Source of the DNA: Pseudomonadota bacterium
Lineage (GTDB): Bacteria > Desulfobacterota > Desulfobacteria > Desulfobacterales > Desulfobacteraceae
NCBI GenBank assembly: GCA_018821535.1
Contig: JAHJLV010000023.1
Location: 1 to 42,784, forward strand
Reading direction: 5' to 3'
Length of the DNA stretch: 42,784 bases
This document shows, piece by piece, positions 8,460 through 17,359 of this stretch. Each line of letters opens with the position of its first letter. The stretch's first letter is position 1. A program made the position numbers and the translations under genes. The notes under the pieces are model-generated. The model was not told where the DNA came from, searched no databases, and saw only the letters and a list, made by a program, of their open reading frames with translations.

Positions 8460-9443
8460 TCAGGGTCTGACGTCAAATTCAAGCTGGCGGATCATTTCAA
8501 GATCGTCCTCAAGCTGATTTCCCTTGGTGGTCAGATAACTTCCGGTCATCAGCCCGCTTGCGCCTGCATGAAAGATCATGGGATGCAGCAGTTTAAGATT
8601 ATTCATCCTGCCGCCGCAGATTAAAATATCTTTTTGGGGCAGCACATATCTGAACAGGGAAATGATTTTCAGACATCTCAGGGGCGTTAAAAAATTCTTT
8701 GATTCAAGGGGCGTGCCTTTTATGGCGGTCAAAAAATTAACTGGCACGGCATCCACATCCAGGTCCTTTAATTCAAGCGCCATTTCCAGAATCTGCTCAT
8801 CGGTTTCGCCGGTGCCGAAAAGTCCGCCTGCACAAATGGACAACCCGGCTTTTTTCGCCGCACGAATCGTATCCACCCGTTCCTGAAAGGTATGGGTGGT
8901 GCAGATCTGATCAAAATGACTTCGGGCAGTCTCAAGATTATGATGATACCGGGTTACGCCTGCTTTTTTAAGCACCTGGAAATCCTCAAACTCCAGAATT
9001 CCCAGAGACACGCAATAGGACAGCTTTTCCTGGTCCAGCTCTGACACCGCTTCGGCGATTTTCCGGATTTCAGTTTTGGGAAGTCCTTTGCCGCTGGTGA
9101 CGATGGAGTACCGGTTGATGGGTGAATCTGCCGCCTGAACAGCCCCCTTCTGGAGCTGGGCCTTGCCAAGAAGCGGATAAATATCAATATCGGTTTTCAC
9201 AAATTTTGACTGGGAACAAAAACTGCAGTCTTCAGAACATCTGCCGGATTTGCCGTTGCATATGGTACACAGATGAACCTGATTTTTAAAAAAAGCGGCC
9301 CGGATCAAATCAGCCCCGGCCATCATGGCAAACACATCCTTTGAATCTGTCTGTGCAAGCGCCTGATAGACAGAGGGTTCAGGTGTTTTACCTGCTATAA
9401 TCTGTTGTGCAGTCTTGATATAATCCAAAGGATTTAATTTCAT
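8460..9443 (-). CDS. bioB: Biotin synthase
   Basis: 327-residue radical SAM enzyme that inserts sulfur into dethiobiotin. The 4Fe-4S motif CxxxCxxC is present as CSEDCSFC. Also visible are YHHNLETAR, the region ICAGGLFGTGETDEQ, and FLTAIKGTPLE, all typical of BioB. It follows the BatD/E fusion by 12 bases with AAGGGA as ribosome site, so it is the last gene of the bat operon. No other biotin gene is in the window. BioB contains oxygen-sensitive iron-sulfur clusters, so co-expression with an aerotolerance operon could be meaningful; that is an inference. Confidence 0.95.
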   Translation of the reverse strand: MKLNPLDYIKTAQQIIAGKTPEPSVYQALAQTDSKDVFAMMAGADLIRAAFFKNQVHLCTICNGKSGRCSEDCSFCSQSKFVKTDIDIYPLLGKAQLQKGAVQAADSPINRYSIVTSGKGLPKTEIRKIAEAVSELDQEKLSYCVSLGILEFEDFQVLKKAGVTRYHHNLETARSHFDQICTTHTFQERVDTIRAAKKAGLSICAGGLFGTGETDEQILEMALELKDLDVDAVPVNFLTAIKGTPLESKNFLTPLRCLKIISLFRYVLPQKDILICGGRMNNLKLLHPMIFHAGASGLMTGSYLTTKGNQLEDDLEMIRQLEFDVRP

Positions 9444-9455
9444 GTGTTTTTTCCC

Positions 9456-11978
9456 TTATATCATAATGGCCTGATCATCTTTGATCCAGCCGGTCTTGTC
9501 TTTTGAAAAAATGATCTTCACATAACCGTCTTTCTTTTCTTGAATCTCAACGGTGGTTCCTTCATGAAGACTGAACAATTGTGTGGCGCTCTGGCTGATC
9601 CCGGACCGGACCGGAACTGTGGTGTCTATAATCACCGCACGGGGGCTGGCATAGTCTGAGTAATAATGTTCCCCCACAATCACCGCAGCAAATACAACCA
9701 GAGATAAAAGCGTGATTCCCGTGCCGGACAGAATTCTTTTGTATTGTAATGTTCGAATGGAAGCCCATAAAAAAAACAGCCAGCAAACGCCTATGGCAGC
9801 CATCTGGATATCTTTTATTTTAAAAAGGGTATCCCAGAAAAAAAGCACCCCCATGATATCCGGGGAGCTTTCCTTTTTATCTGTCACAAAGGTTCTGGCA
9901 TGGTCAAGGTTAAAATTCAGATCCGGGTCAGCCGGCATCAGACGTCTGGCTCTTTCATACCAGAGAATGGCATGCCCGATATCTTCTGATTTCAAATAGG
10001 CATTTCCGATATTATAAAACAGATAGGGATTCCGGATACCCTGTTTTGCTATGGCTTCAAAGGATTTGGCAGCCTGGCTGTAATTGCCTGATCTGTACTG
10101 ATTAATCCCGTCAATAAACCCGGCTGGGGATTGCGCTGTGGCATCCGCAGAAACGGATCCGGCAAACACCGTGTGCGGCAGTAAAGAAAACACACCGAAA
10201 AAGCAGAGGACAACACAGATCAGCTTCAGGATTTTTCTGGTTTCCTCCAGCAATGATCTGGCTTTATGTTCATCAATTCTGAAACCGCCGAACCGGATGG
10301 AATCAATGGTTTCAAACAGATGAACCACCTTGTCCATAACTGTTTTATCGGTTTTTGCATCAATGAGGATCTGGCGTGTTTCTTCCATAGTAAGGCTTTG
10401 TGATTTTCTGTTGCCCCGGGACAGCACCATGGCCGCAAGGGCGGAATGCAGATGTCCCAGAAACTGATCATTGCCGACATCCATTCCGGATGCCTGCCGG
10501 ATATGCTGTTTTGCCTTTTCTTCCATCTGTTTTCTGACCGGAATCTGTTTTTTTCTCATCACCACAAACAGCTTTACACCCAGAAACAAACCTGCCGGCG
10601 CAAGCATATACATCATAAAAAAAAGCGCTGATATCTGATGATAATCCTTGAGAGCGTCCATGCCGTCTTTAATATCAAAGATATCCTTATTTTCATACTG
10701 CACTTCTTTCTTCACCAAGGGATTTGAGGTCTGATTCTGCGGCACTGCCCCGGCCTGGTGAAGCTCTCCTGAAGGCATCACCTTCAGATGAACAGGTGCT
10801 GTGGAAGCGGTATGATAGGTCTGCCTGTTCACATCAAAATAAACCAGGTTCACAGACGGGATGACAAATTCTCCGGCCAGGACCGGCACCAGGGCTTTTT
10901 TAAATATTTTATGCCCTTCATATCCAGTGGATGTTAAAATTATATTTTCAACCGGATTATCATCGTAGACTTTAAACACCTGCTCATCCAGGCTCAGAAC
11001 TGGCAGGCCTGCATCCATGATATTGCCGGTCCCTGAAATTTTCAGGGTCAAGGTGGCAGAAGCGCCTGTCTTGATCTCTTCTGCATCCATACTGGCTTCG
11101 ATATCAAATTGACCCACAAGCCCTGAATACCTGCCGCGGCCTTCATACGCAGGCAGGGCAGATACTTCCACGGTTACCGGGTTTGAAGCAACCCGCATGG
11201 GCTTGTAGTTTCCGGCTGAAAAAAAGGGATCATTAAAAAACAAATCCAGGCCCGGATTGTTCCGGTTTGATTCAACCATGACCTTGGCCATGAGCACTGC
11301 AGGGTCGATGGTAAATTGTCCGGCAGACTGGGGAATCACCATAAAATTGACTTCTGTCACCTGGTATCCAATGCCATTGATCGTCTGACCGTAATTTTTT
11401 TCCTTTTCAAAGGGCTTTGCAGTAAAGCCGTCAAACACCGGCGGCTTTTCATATCCCAACCCGCCCAGGCGCTTTGAGGTAAAAAACTGAAGAGTATAGA
11501 CTGCCTGTTCTCCCACAAACAGCTTTTCTTTTGAGATCCGGGATGTGGCAAACACAGCTTTCTGCTCACCGTGTTGAACCACCTGATCTGTCACCTGAAT
11601 GACAATGGACTTTGAAAATTGAATTTCCCCGTCCAGGGTGGCCTGAACAGGGGGGATGAGCAGTTTCCCGTTTGTTTTAGGAATCAGAACATACTGGTAG
11701 GTTGCCTTTCGTTCAAGGTTCCCGTTGATATAATTCATTGTGGTGCTGGTGCCCCTGGACATCACATCAAAATCCTTTATCATGGACACATCCACCTGTG
11801 CTTTGCCACCGTCAACAACCACAGTGAGCAAAACAGAATCTTCCTGAGAAATCTGATTTTTGTCCACATAGGCCAGGACCTCAAAGCAGTGCCCTGCTGT
11901 TGGCATAAAACACAGTATGACAACTATCATAAAAAAAATCTTTTTCACGAATCCATCCTTACCAGTCTTTTTCAACAT
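9456..11978 (-). CDS. BatD-BatE fusion protein (aerotolerance operon)
   Basis: 840 residues, unusually long because two Bat proteins are joined. Residues about 1-590 are BatD-like: a signal peptide ending near GHCF, then beta-sandwich repeats that begin EVLAYVDKNQISQEDSVLL, and a transmembrane segment about 450-475. After a second membrane segment near 590-615 comes a BatE-like part. It has TPR-type repeats (NPYLFYNIGNAYLKSEDIGHA), two more hydrophobic helices and a C-terminal SH3-like domain (TTVPVRSGISQSATQLFSL). It is probably anchored in the inner membrane facing the periplasm. The ATG at 11978 overlaps the preceding gene by 20 bases. A GTG at 11948 with AAGGA before it would give a classical signal peptide start and is a real alternative. 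Bat proteins are linked to oxygen and stress tolerance, but their chemistry is not settled. Confidence 0.85.
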   Translation of the reverse strand: MLKKTGKDGFVKKIFFMIVVILCFMPTAGHCFEVLAYVDKNQISQEDSVLLTVVVDGGKAQVDVSMIKDFDVMSRGTSTTMNYINGNLERKATYQYVLIPKTNGKLLIPPVQATLDGEIQFSKSIVIQVTDQVVQHGEQKAVFATSRISKEKLFVGEQAVYTLQFFTSKRLGGLGYEKPPVFDGFTAKPFEKEKNYGQTINGIGYQVTEVNFMVIPQSAGQFTIDPAVLMAKVMVESNRNNPGLDLFFNDPFFSAGNYKPMRVASNPVTVEVSALPAYEGRGRYSGLVGQFDIEASMDAEEIKTGASATLTLKISGTGNIMDAGLPVLSLDEQVFKVYDDNPVENIILTSTGYEGHKIFKKALVPVLAGEFVIPSVNLVYFDVNRQTYHTASTAPVHLKVMPSGELHQAGAVPQNQTSNPLVKKEVQYENKDIFDIKDGMDALKDYHQISALFFMMYMLAPAGLFLGVKLFVVMRKKQIPVRKQMEEKAKQHIRQASGMDVGNDQFLGHLHSALAAMVLSRGNRKSQSLTMEETRQILIDAKTDKTVMDKVVHLFETIDSIRFGGFRIDEHKARSLLEETRKILKLICVVLCFFGVFSLLPHTVFAGSVSADATAQSPAGFIDGINQYRSGNYSQAAKSFEAIAKQGIRNPYLFYNIGNAYLKSEDIGHAILWYERARRLMPADPDLNFNLDHARTFVTDKKESSPDIMGVLFFWDTLFKIKDIQMAAIGVCWLFFLWASIRTLQYKRILSGTGITLLSLVVFAAVIVGEHYYSDYASPRAVIIDTTVPVRSGISQSATQLFSLHEGTTVEIQEKKDGYVKIIFSKDKTGWIKDDQAIMI

Positions 11979-13821
11979 GCTGTTCCCCTGTTGCAGGCAT
12001 CATGGCCTTGCCCGGTTTATCCTCCAGTCTGTTCAGCAGTCTTTCCATCTGCTGTTTTGCCTGCTGACCACTCCCTTCTTTTTGAGCCTTTCCCGAATTC
12101 TGCGCCTGATCTGCATCTGTTTTGTCCGGCTGCTGATCCTGATCCTGATTCTGCTGCTGATCCTGATCCTGTTGCTGGTCTTTGCCCGATTTTGAACCTT
12201 GATTTTTATCCGATGACTGATCTTTGTTCTGATCTTTGTTCTGATCTTTGTTCTGATCTTTGTTCTGATCTTTGTTCTGGTCCGGGGCCTTATCCTGTTT
12301 CTGGTTTTCTGCCTGGGTCTGGTTTTTATCTGTATCCTTTTTTGAATCGTTTTGCGTATCCTGTTCCTGCTTCTGGTTTTCGGGGTCTTCTTTTTTTGAT
12401 TGTTCTTTTTTATGTTTTACAAATTCCAGATTTTCTCTGGCCTGGGTGTCTTCGGGAAACTCCTTGAGCAGATTTTCATATCCCTTGATCGCCTCATCCG
12501 GATGCCCGGCTTTGTAATATGAATTGGCCAGATTATACAAGGCGTCATTGCGCAGTTTTTGATCTGTGGTCTTTGCAGCCTGCAAAAAATTTTCTATGGC
12601 CAGTTCATATTCCTGATTCTTGTATGCCGCTGTCCCGATATCATAATACAATGCCGCATTATCCGGATCTTTTAACTGGGCATCAATAAAATTTTTCTTT
12701 GCCTGTTCATACTGCTGCTCATTATAGGTTTTTATACCTTCTTTGACACTGGAATACACTGTTTTTGCGAACACGGTTTGCGGGTGGGAAAATAAAAAAA
12801 TCATCATGAGAATAAAAACAGGCAGGATGTGCTTTTGTTTATTTGACGGAACCAGCAATTCGATGAGCAGAAAAAGCACACAGGGAAATAAAAACCATTG
12901 ATAGCGATTTTCCCAGACCTTTTTTTTGCCGGACATCAATTCCTTTTTTTCCATTCCACCCAGAATTTTATCCACATAGATAATATCCAGATCCATGTCC
13001 CCTGCCACAGACCGGACATACACGCCACCGGTGACAGAAGCGATCTTTTCAAGTTCTTTTTCATCCACGCGGGATAAAACAATATTGCCGGAAGCATCTT
13101 TTTTAAACCCGCCGTTCTCGTCCGGTATGGGCGCGCCCTGAAGATCACCCACACCAATGGTAAAAATTTTGATCCCCAGTTGCGCCATTTTTTGCGCAGC
13201 CTTTTGGGCATTGCCTGTGGTGCTTTCGCCATCGGTGATAATAATAATAGCCTTTTGGGTATCCGAGTCTTTTTCAAATCCCTCAAAACTGGTCTGGATT
13301 GCAGCTTCCAGATCAGTTCCCCCCACAGGAAGGAATCCAGGTTCAAGGGAGTTTAAAAAAATATGAAATGCTTCATGATCCAGGGTAAGCGGACACTGGA
13401 GAAAGGCATTACCGGCAAAGGCCACAAGCCCTGCCCGGTCAGATCTCATCATGCGCAAAAGATCAATAATCTCCCGTTTTGCCCGTTCCAGGCGATCCGG
13501 GGACAGATCTTTTGCCAGCATACTTCTGGAGCAGTCCAGGGCAATCATGATGTCCACGCCTTTCTGGGTGGTTTTTTCCCATTTATATCCCAGTTGAGGC
13601 CCGGCCAGCGCCACGATGGCAAACGCCAGCGCAAACATCATCAATATCGCTTTAATCCATCTGCGTTTAGGGCTGAACCCCGGCACCAGGGCATCAAACA
13701 TATTCATGTCTGCAAAGGCGGTCAGAATTTTTTTTCGTTTTGCCATCCCGTAAGCCATGATGGCAAATACAAGAATCAATCCCCACAATGCATTTAACAT
13801 ATACAGGTTGACAAATTTCAT
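11959..13821 (-). CDS. BatB-BatC fusion: VWA domain membrane protein with TPR tail
   Basis: 620 residues. After an N-terminal membrane segment and a second one near 57-75 comes a von Willebrand A domain with an intact MIDAS start, DCSRS, plus TDGEST, so it can bind a metal ion and a partner. A membrane segment near 310-330 closes the BatB part. Then another hydrophobic segment near 335-355 opens the BatC part: TPR repeats (AALYYDIGTAAYKNQEYELAI and a second unit) and a long Lys/Gln/Asp/Asn-rich tail with five DQNK repeats. In Bacteroides and Leptospira BatB and BatC are usually separate. The start overlaps the BatA stop as ATGA, showing coupled translation. Confidence 0.88.
   Translation of the reverse strand: MKFVNLYMLNALWGLILVFAIMAYGMAKRKKILTAFADMNMFDALVPGFSPKRRWIKAILMMFALAFAIVALAGPQLGYKWEKTTQKGVDIMIALDCSRSMLAKDLSPDRLERAKREIIDLLRMMRSDRAGLVAFAGNAFLQCPLTLDHEAFHIFLNSLEPGFLPVGGTDLEAAIQTSFEGFEKDSDTQKAIIIITDGESTTGNAQKAAQKMAQLGIKIFTIGVGDLQGAPIPDENGGFKKDASGNIVLSRVDEKELEKIASVTGGVYVRSVAGDMDLDIIYVDKILGGMEKKELMSGKKKVWENRYQWFLFPCVLFLLIELLVPSNKQKHILPVFILMMIFLFSHPQTVFAKTVYSSVKEGIKTYNEQQYEQAKKNFIDAQLKDPDNAALYYDIGTAAYKNQEYELAIENFLQAAKTTDQKLRNDALYNLANSYYKAGHPDEAIKGYENLLKEFPEDTQARENLEFVKHKKEQSKKEDPENQKQEQDTQNDSKKDTDKNQTQAENQKQDKAPDQNKDQNKDQNKDQNKDQNKDQSSDKNQGSKSGKDQQQDQDQQQNQDQDQQPDKTDADQAQNSGKAQKEGSGQQAKQQMERLLNRLEDKPGKAMMPATGEQHVEKDW
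12217..12276. repeat. Five perfect copies of a 12-bp tandem repeat inside the BatB-BatC gene
   Basis: The unit CTGATCTTTGTT is repeated without change five times and encodes DQNK on the minus strand. Less regular Gln/Asp-rich repeats lie at about 12133-12180. Since the unit is a multiple of three, copy-number change by slippage would lengthen or shorten the charged linker without breaking the frame. Confidence 0.9.
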
Positions 13822-14813
13822 GGCACCCTCAAAAACCGTGTATTATTCAGCACAAGATACACTAAAATAAATGCCAGCCCGGCCATGAGAACACTGGGAT
13901 ACCATTCCCTGTATTCCACCCATTTTGTAACATCCACCCGGGTTTTTTCAAGACTGTTAATATTATCATAAATCCGTGCAAGGGCCTGGGTATCTTTGGC
14001 CTGGAAAAAACTGCCAAAAGTCTGCTCGGCAATGCTTTTCAGCGCATCCAGATCCACATTCACATCCTGATACACATACCGCTGGCCGAACAGTCCGTTC
14101 ACCAGGAACGGCGCCTTGCCCCTGGTCCCCACGGCTATGGTATAAATCTTGACCTTGCGGCTGGCTGCAATTTTTGCCGCATCCTGCCAGGACAGTTCCC
14201 CGGAATTGCTCTCTCCATCGGTGAGCAGAATAATAATATTGGATTTGCTTTGAATATCTTCAAGGCGCTTTAAAGAAATTCCAATGGCATCACCAATGGC
14301 GGTTCTGGGGCCTGCAGCGCCGATTTCAAGCTTGTCCAGAATAAATGAAATCGTGTTATAATCGCGGGTCAGCGGAAGCTGGGTATAGGCATTGGAGCCA
14401 AACACCACCATACCGATCCTGTCCCCCTCCCGTTTCATGATAAACTCCCGGACAACGGATTTGACCGCATCCAGCCGGGTGACAATCCTGTCATCAATCT
14501 TAAGATCAAGGGCTCTCATGGATTCGGACAGATCCAGCGCAAGAATAATATTCACGCCTTCGGTGGCCACATTGATTTTTTTATCCCCCCACTGGGGTCT
14601 TGCAAGGGCCAGGATCAGGCAGATCAGCCCCAGAATTTTAAGTACGGGCAACAATTTTGATATCAAAACTGTGCCCTGTGAGGATATGCTATCAAGCCCC
14701 TTTAATGAAGACACGTTAATATGACGGCGGCGTGTTTTTCTCATTTTAAAAAACACAATCAGCGCAAGTATTATCAAAAGCAGTAAAAACAAAGGAGAGG
14801 CAAATCTGAACAT
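13818..14813 (-). CDS. batA: BatA: VWA domain membrane protein
   Basis: 331 residues. There are N-terminal hydrophobic segments about 5-22 and 55-75, then a VWA domain with MIDAS DLSESM, the Thr of LPLTRDY, and LTDGESNSG. A C-terminal membrane helix lies near 305-325. This is the usual BatA plan: a VWA domain held between membrane anchors. The start shares one base with the stop of the DUF4381 gene (TAATG), and the end overlaps the next gene by four bases. In the MoxR-Bat system the VWA proteins are thought to be acted on by the MoxR ATPase. The function is known mainly from mutant phenotypes in other bacteria. Confidence 0.9.
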   Translation of the reverse strand: MFRFASPLFLLLLIILALIVFFKMRKTRRRHINVSSLKGLDSISSQGTVLISKLLPVLKILGLICLILALARPQWGDKKINVATEGVNIILALDLSESMRALDLKIDDRIVTRLDAVKSVVREFIMKREGDRIGMVVFGSNAYTQLPLTRDYNTISFILDKLEIGAAGPRTAIGDAIGISLKRLEDIQSKSNIIILLTDGESNSGELSWQDAAKIAASRKVKIYTIAVGTRGKAPFLVNGLFGQRYVYQDVNVDLDALKSIAEQTFGSFFQAKDTQALARIYDNINSLEKTRVDVTKWVEYREWYPSVLMAGLAFILVYLVLNNTRFLRVP

Positions 14814-15325
14814 TAATTTTCTCCTTGTTCGATCCGGGTGATCATATCTTTTACGATTTCCAGGTCCGACTGCACCTGAGACGGCCCCGGAACAATGCCG
14901 GCATATTTATACGGATCACAGTTCCTGTAAAATTCAGCCATCCGGTGTTTTTGGTTTTCATCAATGTCAAGCGTTCGGATACAGGATAAAAACTGCTGGG
15001 ATGTCATTTCAACAGCATGAATCTGATATCGTGCCCCGATATATTTTCGCAACAGCAGGGTCAGATCAAAATAAAACAGCCGCAGGTTATGGATGCTGTT
15101 TTCCGACAGGGCCGCAAGCTCCCGCATGGCTGCATCATAAGGGGAGAGCGGTTCAGGCAGTAATTTTGCGGTCTTGCGGTTGTTCCGGTTTTTCATCCAT
15201 CTTCTGATCAGAACAAACACCAGAATTAAACCCAGAACCCCTGCAAGCCCGAAAAGCACCGGTGCTATCCAGGAAAAATCCATCCCCACCTGGATCGGAG
15301 ACCGTATGTCATGAATATCCTGCAT
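14813..15325 (-). CDS. DUF4381-like membrane protein of the Bat operon
   Basis: 170 residues with one strong membrane segment near 20-42 and then a basic stretch (RRWMKNRNNRK). The soluble domain has the pattern PYDAAMRELAAL, LRLFYFDLTLLLRKYI, MTSQQFL and FYRNCDPYKYAG. This matches the DUF4381 proteins commonly found between DUF58 and the VWA gene in MoxR operons. The ATG at 15325 directly follows the DUF58 stop with one base between; a longer frame to 15403 would overlap DUF58 by 77 bases and was not chosen. Its role is unknown, probably a membrane scaffold for the complex. Confidence 0.75.
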   Translation of the reverse strand: MQDIHDIRSPIQVGMDFSWIAPVLFGLAGVLGLILVFVLIRRWMKNRNNRKTAKLLPEPLSPYDAAMRELAALSENSIHNLRLFYFDLTLLLRKYIGARYQIHAVEMTSQQFLSCIRTLDIDENQKHRMAEFYRNCDPYKYAGIVPGPSQVQSDLEIVKDMITRIEQGEN

Positions 15326-15326
15326 T

Positions 15327-16205
15327 TTACCGTGAACGCCTTTCTCTGTATTTAAAATATTTAAGCAGGGTATCGGATACGGAAACAGCTGTATCCATTT
15401 CAATCACATCGCTTCTGGCCTTTGAAAAAATCTCCAGTGTCTTTTTGTGTTCCGCATGTTTTATGTCTGAAAACCGTTTATGAACCTGTTTGTTAAACCC
15501 GTCAAAAACCATCTGGCGTCCGGTCTCAAAATCCGATAAGGTGATCATGCCTTTGGATGGCAGATTAAATACCCCGGTGTCATAAATTTTTACGCCAATG
15601 ACTTCATGCCGCTGACGCAGGGTGCGCAGACTTTTCAGATACCCGTCATCCAGAAAATCAGACAGGACAAACACAAAGGATCTTTTTTTTGAAATCCTGG
15701 CAAGATAATCCAGTGCAAGGGAAATATGGGTTCCTTTTCCCTGGGGCACAAAGGTGAAAATTTCTTTGATCACCCGCCAGACATGGCTTGAGCCTTTTTT
15801 CGGCGGAATATATTTTTCAATCCTGTCTGTAAAAAACAAAGCACCGACCTTGTCAGAATTTTTAATGGCATTAAATGCCAGAACCGATGCCACTTCAGCG
15901 GCCCGTTCCAGCTTGGGGCCGGAAAAAGTCCCGAATTTCAGGGATGAACTCATGTCAATGAGCAGCATGACAATGCTTTCGCGCTCTTCTCTGTATAATT
16001 TTATGAACGGTTTTCCCAGGCGGGCAGACACTTTCCAGTCCAGGGTTTTAACATCATCACCCGGACAGTATTCCCGGACTTCTTCAAACTCGATACCAGA
16101 CCCTCTGAACACGGACCTGTACTGCCCTGCCATAATCGAGGTCACAGCTTTGCTGGATTTGATATGAACCCGTTTGATTTTTTTAATGATATGTGCCGGA
16201 ATCAT
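15327..16205 (-). CDS. DUF58 domain protein of the MoxR-Bat operon
   Basis: 292 residues. It carries the DUF58 core motif, from FRGSGIEFEEVREYCPGDD through KTLDWKVSARLGKP. A degenerate VWA-like fold follows with LLIDMSSSLKFG, where the MIDAS D-x-S-x-S pattern is retained as DMSSS. No signal peptide is seen, so it is cytoplasmic or peripheral. It starts 15 bases after the moxR stop with AAGGAG. In this conserved gene order the DUF58 protein is thought to act with the MoxR ATPase as a chaperone-like pair. Confidence 0.9.
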   Translation of the reverse strand: MIPAHIIKKIKRVHIKSSKAVTSIMAGQYRSVFRGSGIEFEEVREYCPGDDVKTLDWKVSARLGKPFIKLYREERESIVMLLIDMSSSLKFGTFSGPKLERAAEVASVLAFNAIKNSDKVGALFFTDRIEKYIPPKKGSSHVWRVIKEIFTFVPQGKGTHISLALDYLARISKKRSFVFVLSDFLDDGYLKSLRTLRQRHEVIGVKIYDTGVFNLPSKGMITLSDFETGRQMVFDGFNKQVHKRFSDIKHAEHKKTLEIFSKARSDVIEMDTAVSVSDTLLKYFKYRERRSR

Positions 16206-16220
16206 GCAGAGCCGCTCCTT

Positions 16221-17195
16221 TTAAGGCACCTCAACCGAATCAAACAGTGTCTGGATAATATGTTCGCTGGTAATATCTTCGGCTTCTGCCTCAAAACTTA
16301 AGATAATTCTGTGGCGCAGCACATCCGGGCCCAGAAGTTTGATATCCTGGGGCGTGACATAGGCTCGCCCGGACAAAAAGGCATTGACCCGTGCAGCCCT
16401 GGCCAGAAAAATACTGGCCCTGGGCGATGCCCCGAATTCAATATATTCACCCAGCTTCATTCCGTATTTTTCAGGATGACGGGTGGCCAGGATCAGGTCT
16501 ACAATATATTCCTTGAGTTTTTCATCCACATAAATCTGCTCGATCAGGCTTCCCATTTGTGCAAGCTTCTCACAACTGATCACAGGAGAAATCAGCTCCG
16601 GTGCCTGAAAGCTGGTTTTCTTTAGAATCTCAAGTTCCTGGGTTTTATCCGGATAATCAATGAGCACCTTGAGCATGAACCGGTCCACCTGGGCTTCGGG
16701 TAAGGGATAAGTGCCTTCCTGCTCAATGGGGTTCTGGGTGGCCAGCACCAGAAACGGGGATGGCAGTGCAAAGGTTTCATCCCCGATGGTCACCTGCTTT
16801 TCCTCCATGGCTTCCAACAGTGCGGACTGGACTTTAGACGGTGCCCGGTTGATTTCATCGGCCAGAATAATATTATTGAACAAAGGGCCTTTTCGGGTCA
16901 CAAAATCCGCTGTTTTGGGGCGATAAATTTCTGTGCCGGTCAAATCTGCCGGCAAAAGATCCGGGGTAAACTGAATCCGTTTGAATTTTGCCTGAACCAC
17001 GGAGGCAAGGGCTTTGACCGCGCGGGTTTTTGCAAGTCCGGGCACCCCTTCGATAAGAATATGCCCCCCGGTTAAAAGTCCGGTTAAAAGTGCATCCACC
17101 AGCTTTTCCTGGCCCACAAGTTCCTTTGCGATTTCACTTCGGATCTGACTGATTAAATGATGGCTGTCCTGAATTGCCGCTTTGAGTTGTTCCAT
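16221..17195 (-). CDS. moxR: MoxR family AAA+ ATPase
   Basis: 324 residues. The Walker A is GVPGLAKT, the Walker B is ILADEINRAPSKVQSALLEAMEE, and sensor 1 is VLATQNPIEQEGTYPLPEAQVDRF. These are the strict MoxR signatures. It is cytoplasmic, probably hexameric, and works with the VWA proteins downstream in assembling or remodelling other proteins. It is the first gene of the operon that runs through DUF58, DUF4381, BatA, BatBC, BatDE to bioB. The 164-base gap upstream should carry the promoter. Confidence 0.95.
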   Translation of the reverse strand: MEQLKAAIQDSHHLISQIRSEIAKELVGQEKLVDALLTGLLTGGHILIEGVPGLAKTRAVKALASVVQAKFKRIQFTPDLLPADLTGTEIYRPKTADFVTRKGPLFNNIILADEINRAPSKVQSALLEAMEEKQVTIGDETFALPSPFLVLATQNPIEQEGTYPLPEAQVDRFMLKVLIDYPDKTQELEILKKTSFQAPELISPVISCEKLAQMGSLIEQIYVDEKLKEYIVDLILATRHPEKYGMKLGEYIEFGASPRASIFLARAARVNAFLSGRAYVTPQDIKLLGPDVLRHRIILSFEAEAEDITSEHIIQTLFDSVEVP

Positions 17196-17292
17196 AATCT
17201 TTTATGCCTGTATCATTAAAAGGTATTCATTCTTCCGCATCACAAAACGGGTTATCTTCATCTGAAAATTGTAATTAATATATTACGGGACA

Positions 17293-17302
17293 GACACGTG
17301 TC
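17293..17302. promoter_or_regulatory. 10-bp palindrome upstream of the moxR-bat operon
   Basis: GACACGTGTC is a perfect palindrome 98 bases before the moxR start and downstream of the tetR gene. It is short, but its place in the only gap before the operon makes it an operator candidate. Clear -35 and -10 boxes were not found. Confidence 0.25.
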
Positions 17303-17359
17303 AAGGGGTGAATCCCGGCAGGAAAAGGGCCAGGGTAATCGGTCCGAAACGGGTAATGG

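Noticed and set aside
12133..12276. Repeat array that could look like CRISPR
   Set aside because: Units are 12 bases with no spacers, in frame and coding; no cas genes are present.
11619..12467. 282-codon plus-strand frame with Cys-Pro and Asp repeats
   Set aside because: It is the complement of the batBC tail and the batDE start; the repeats are the mirror of the DQNK region.
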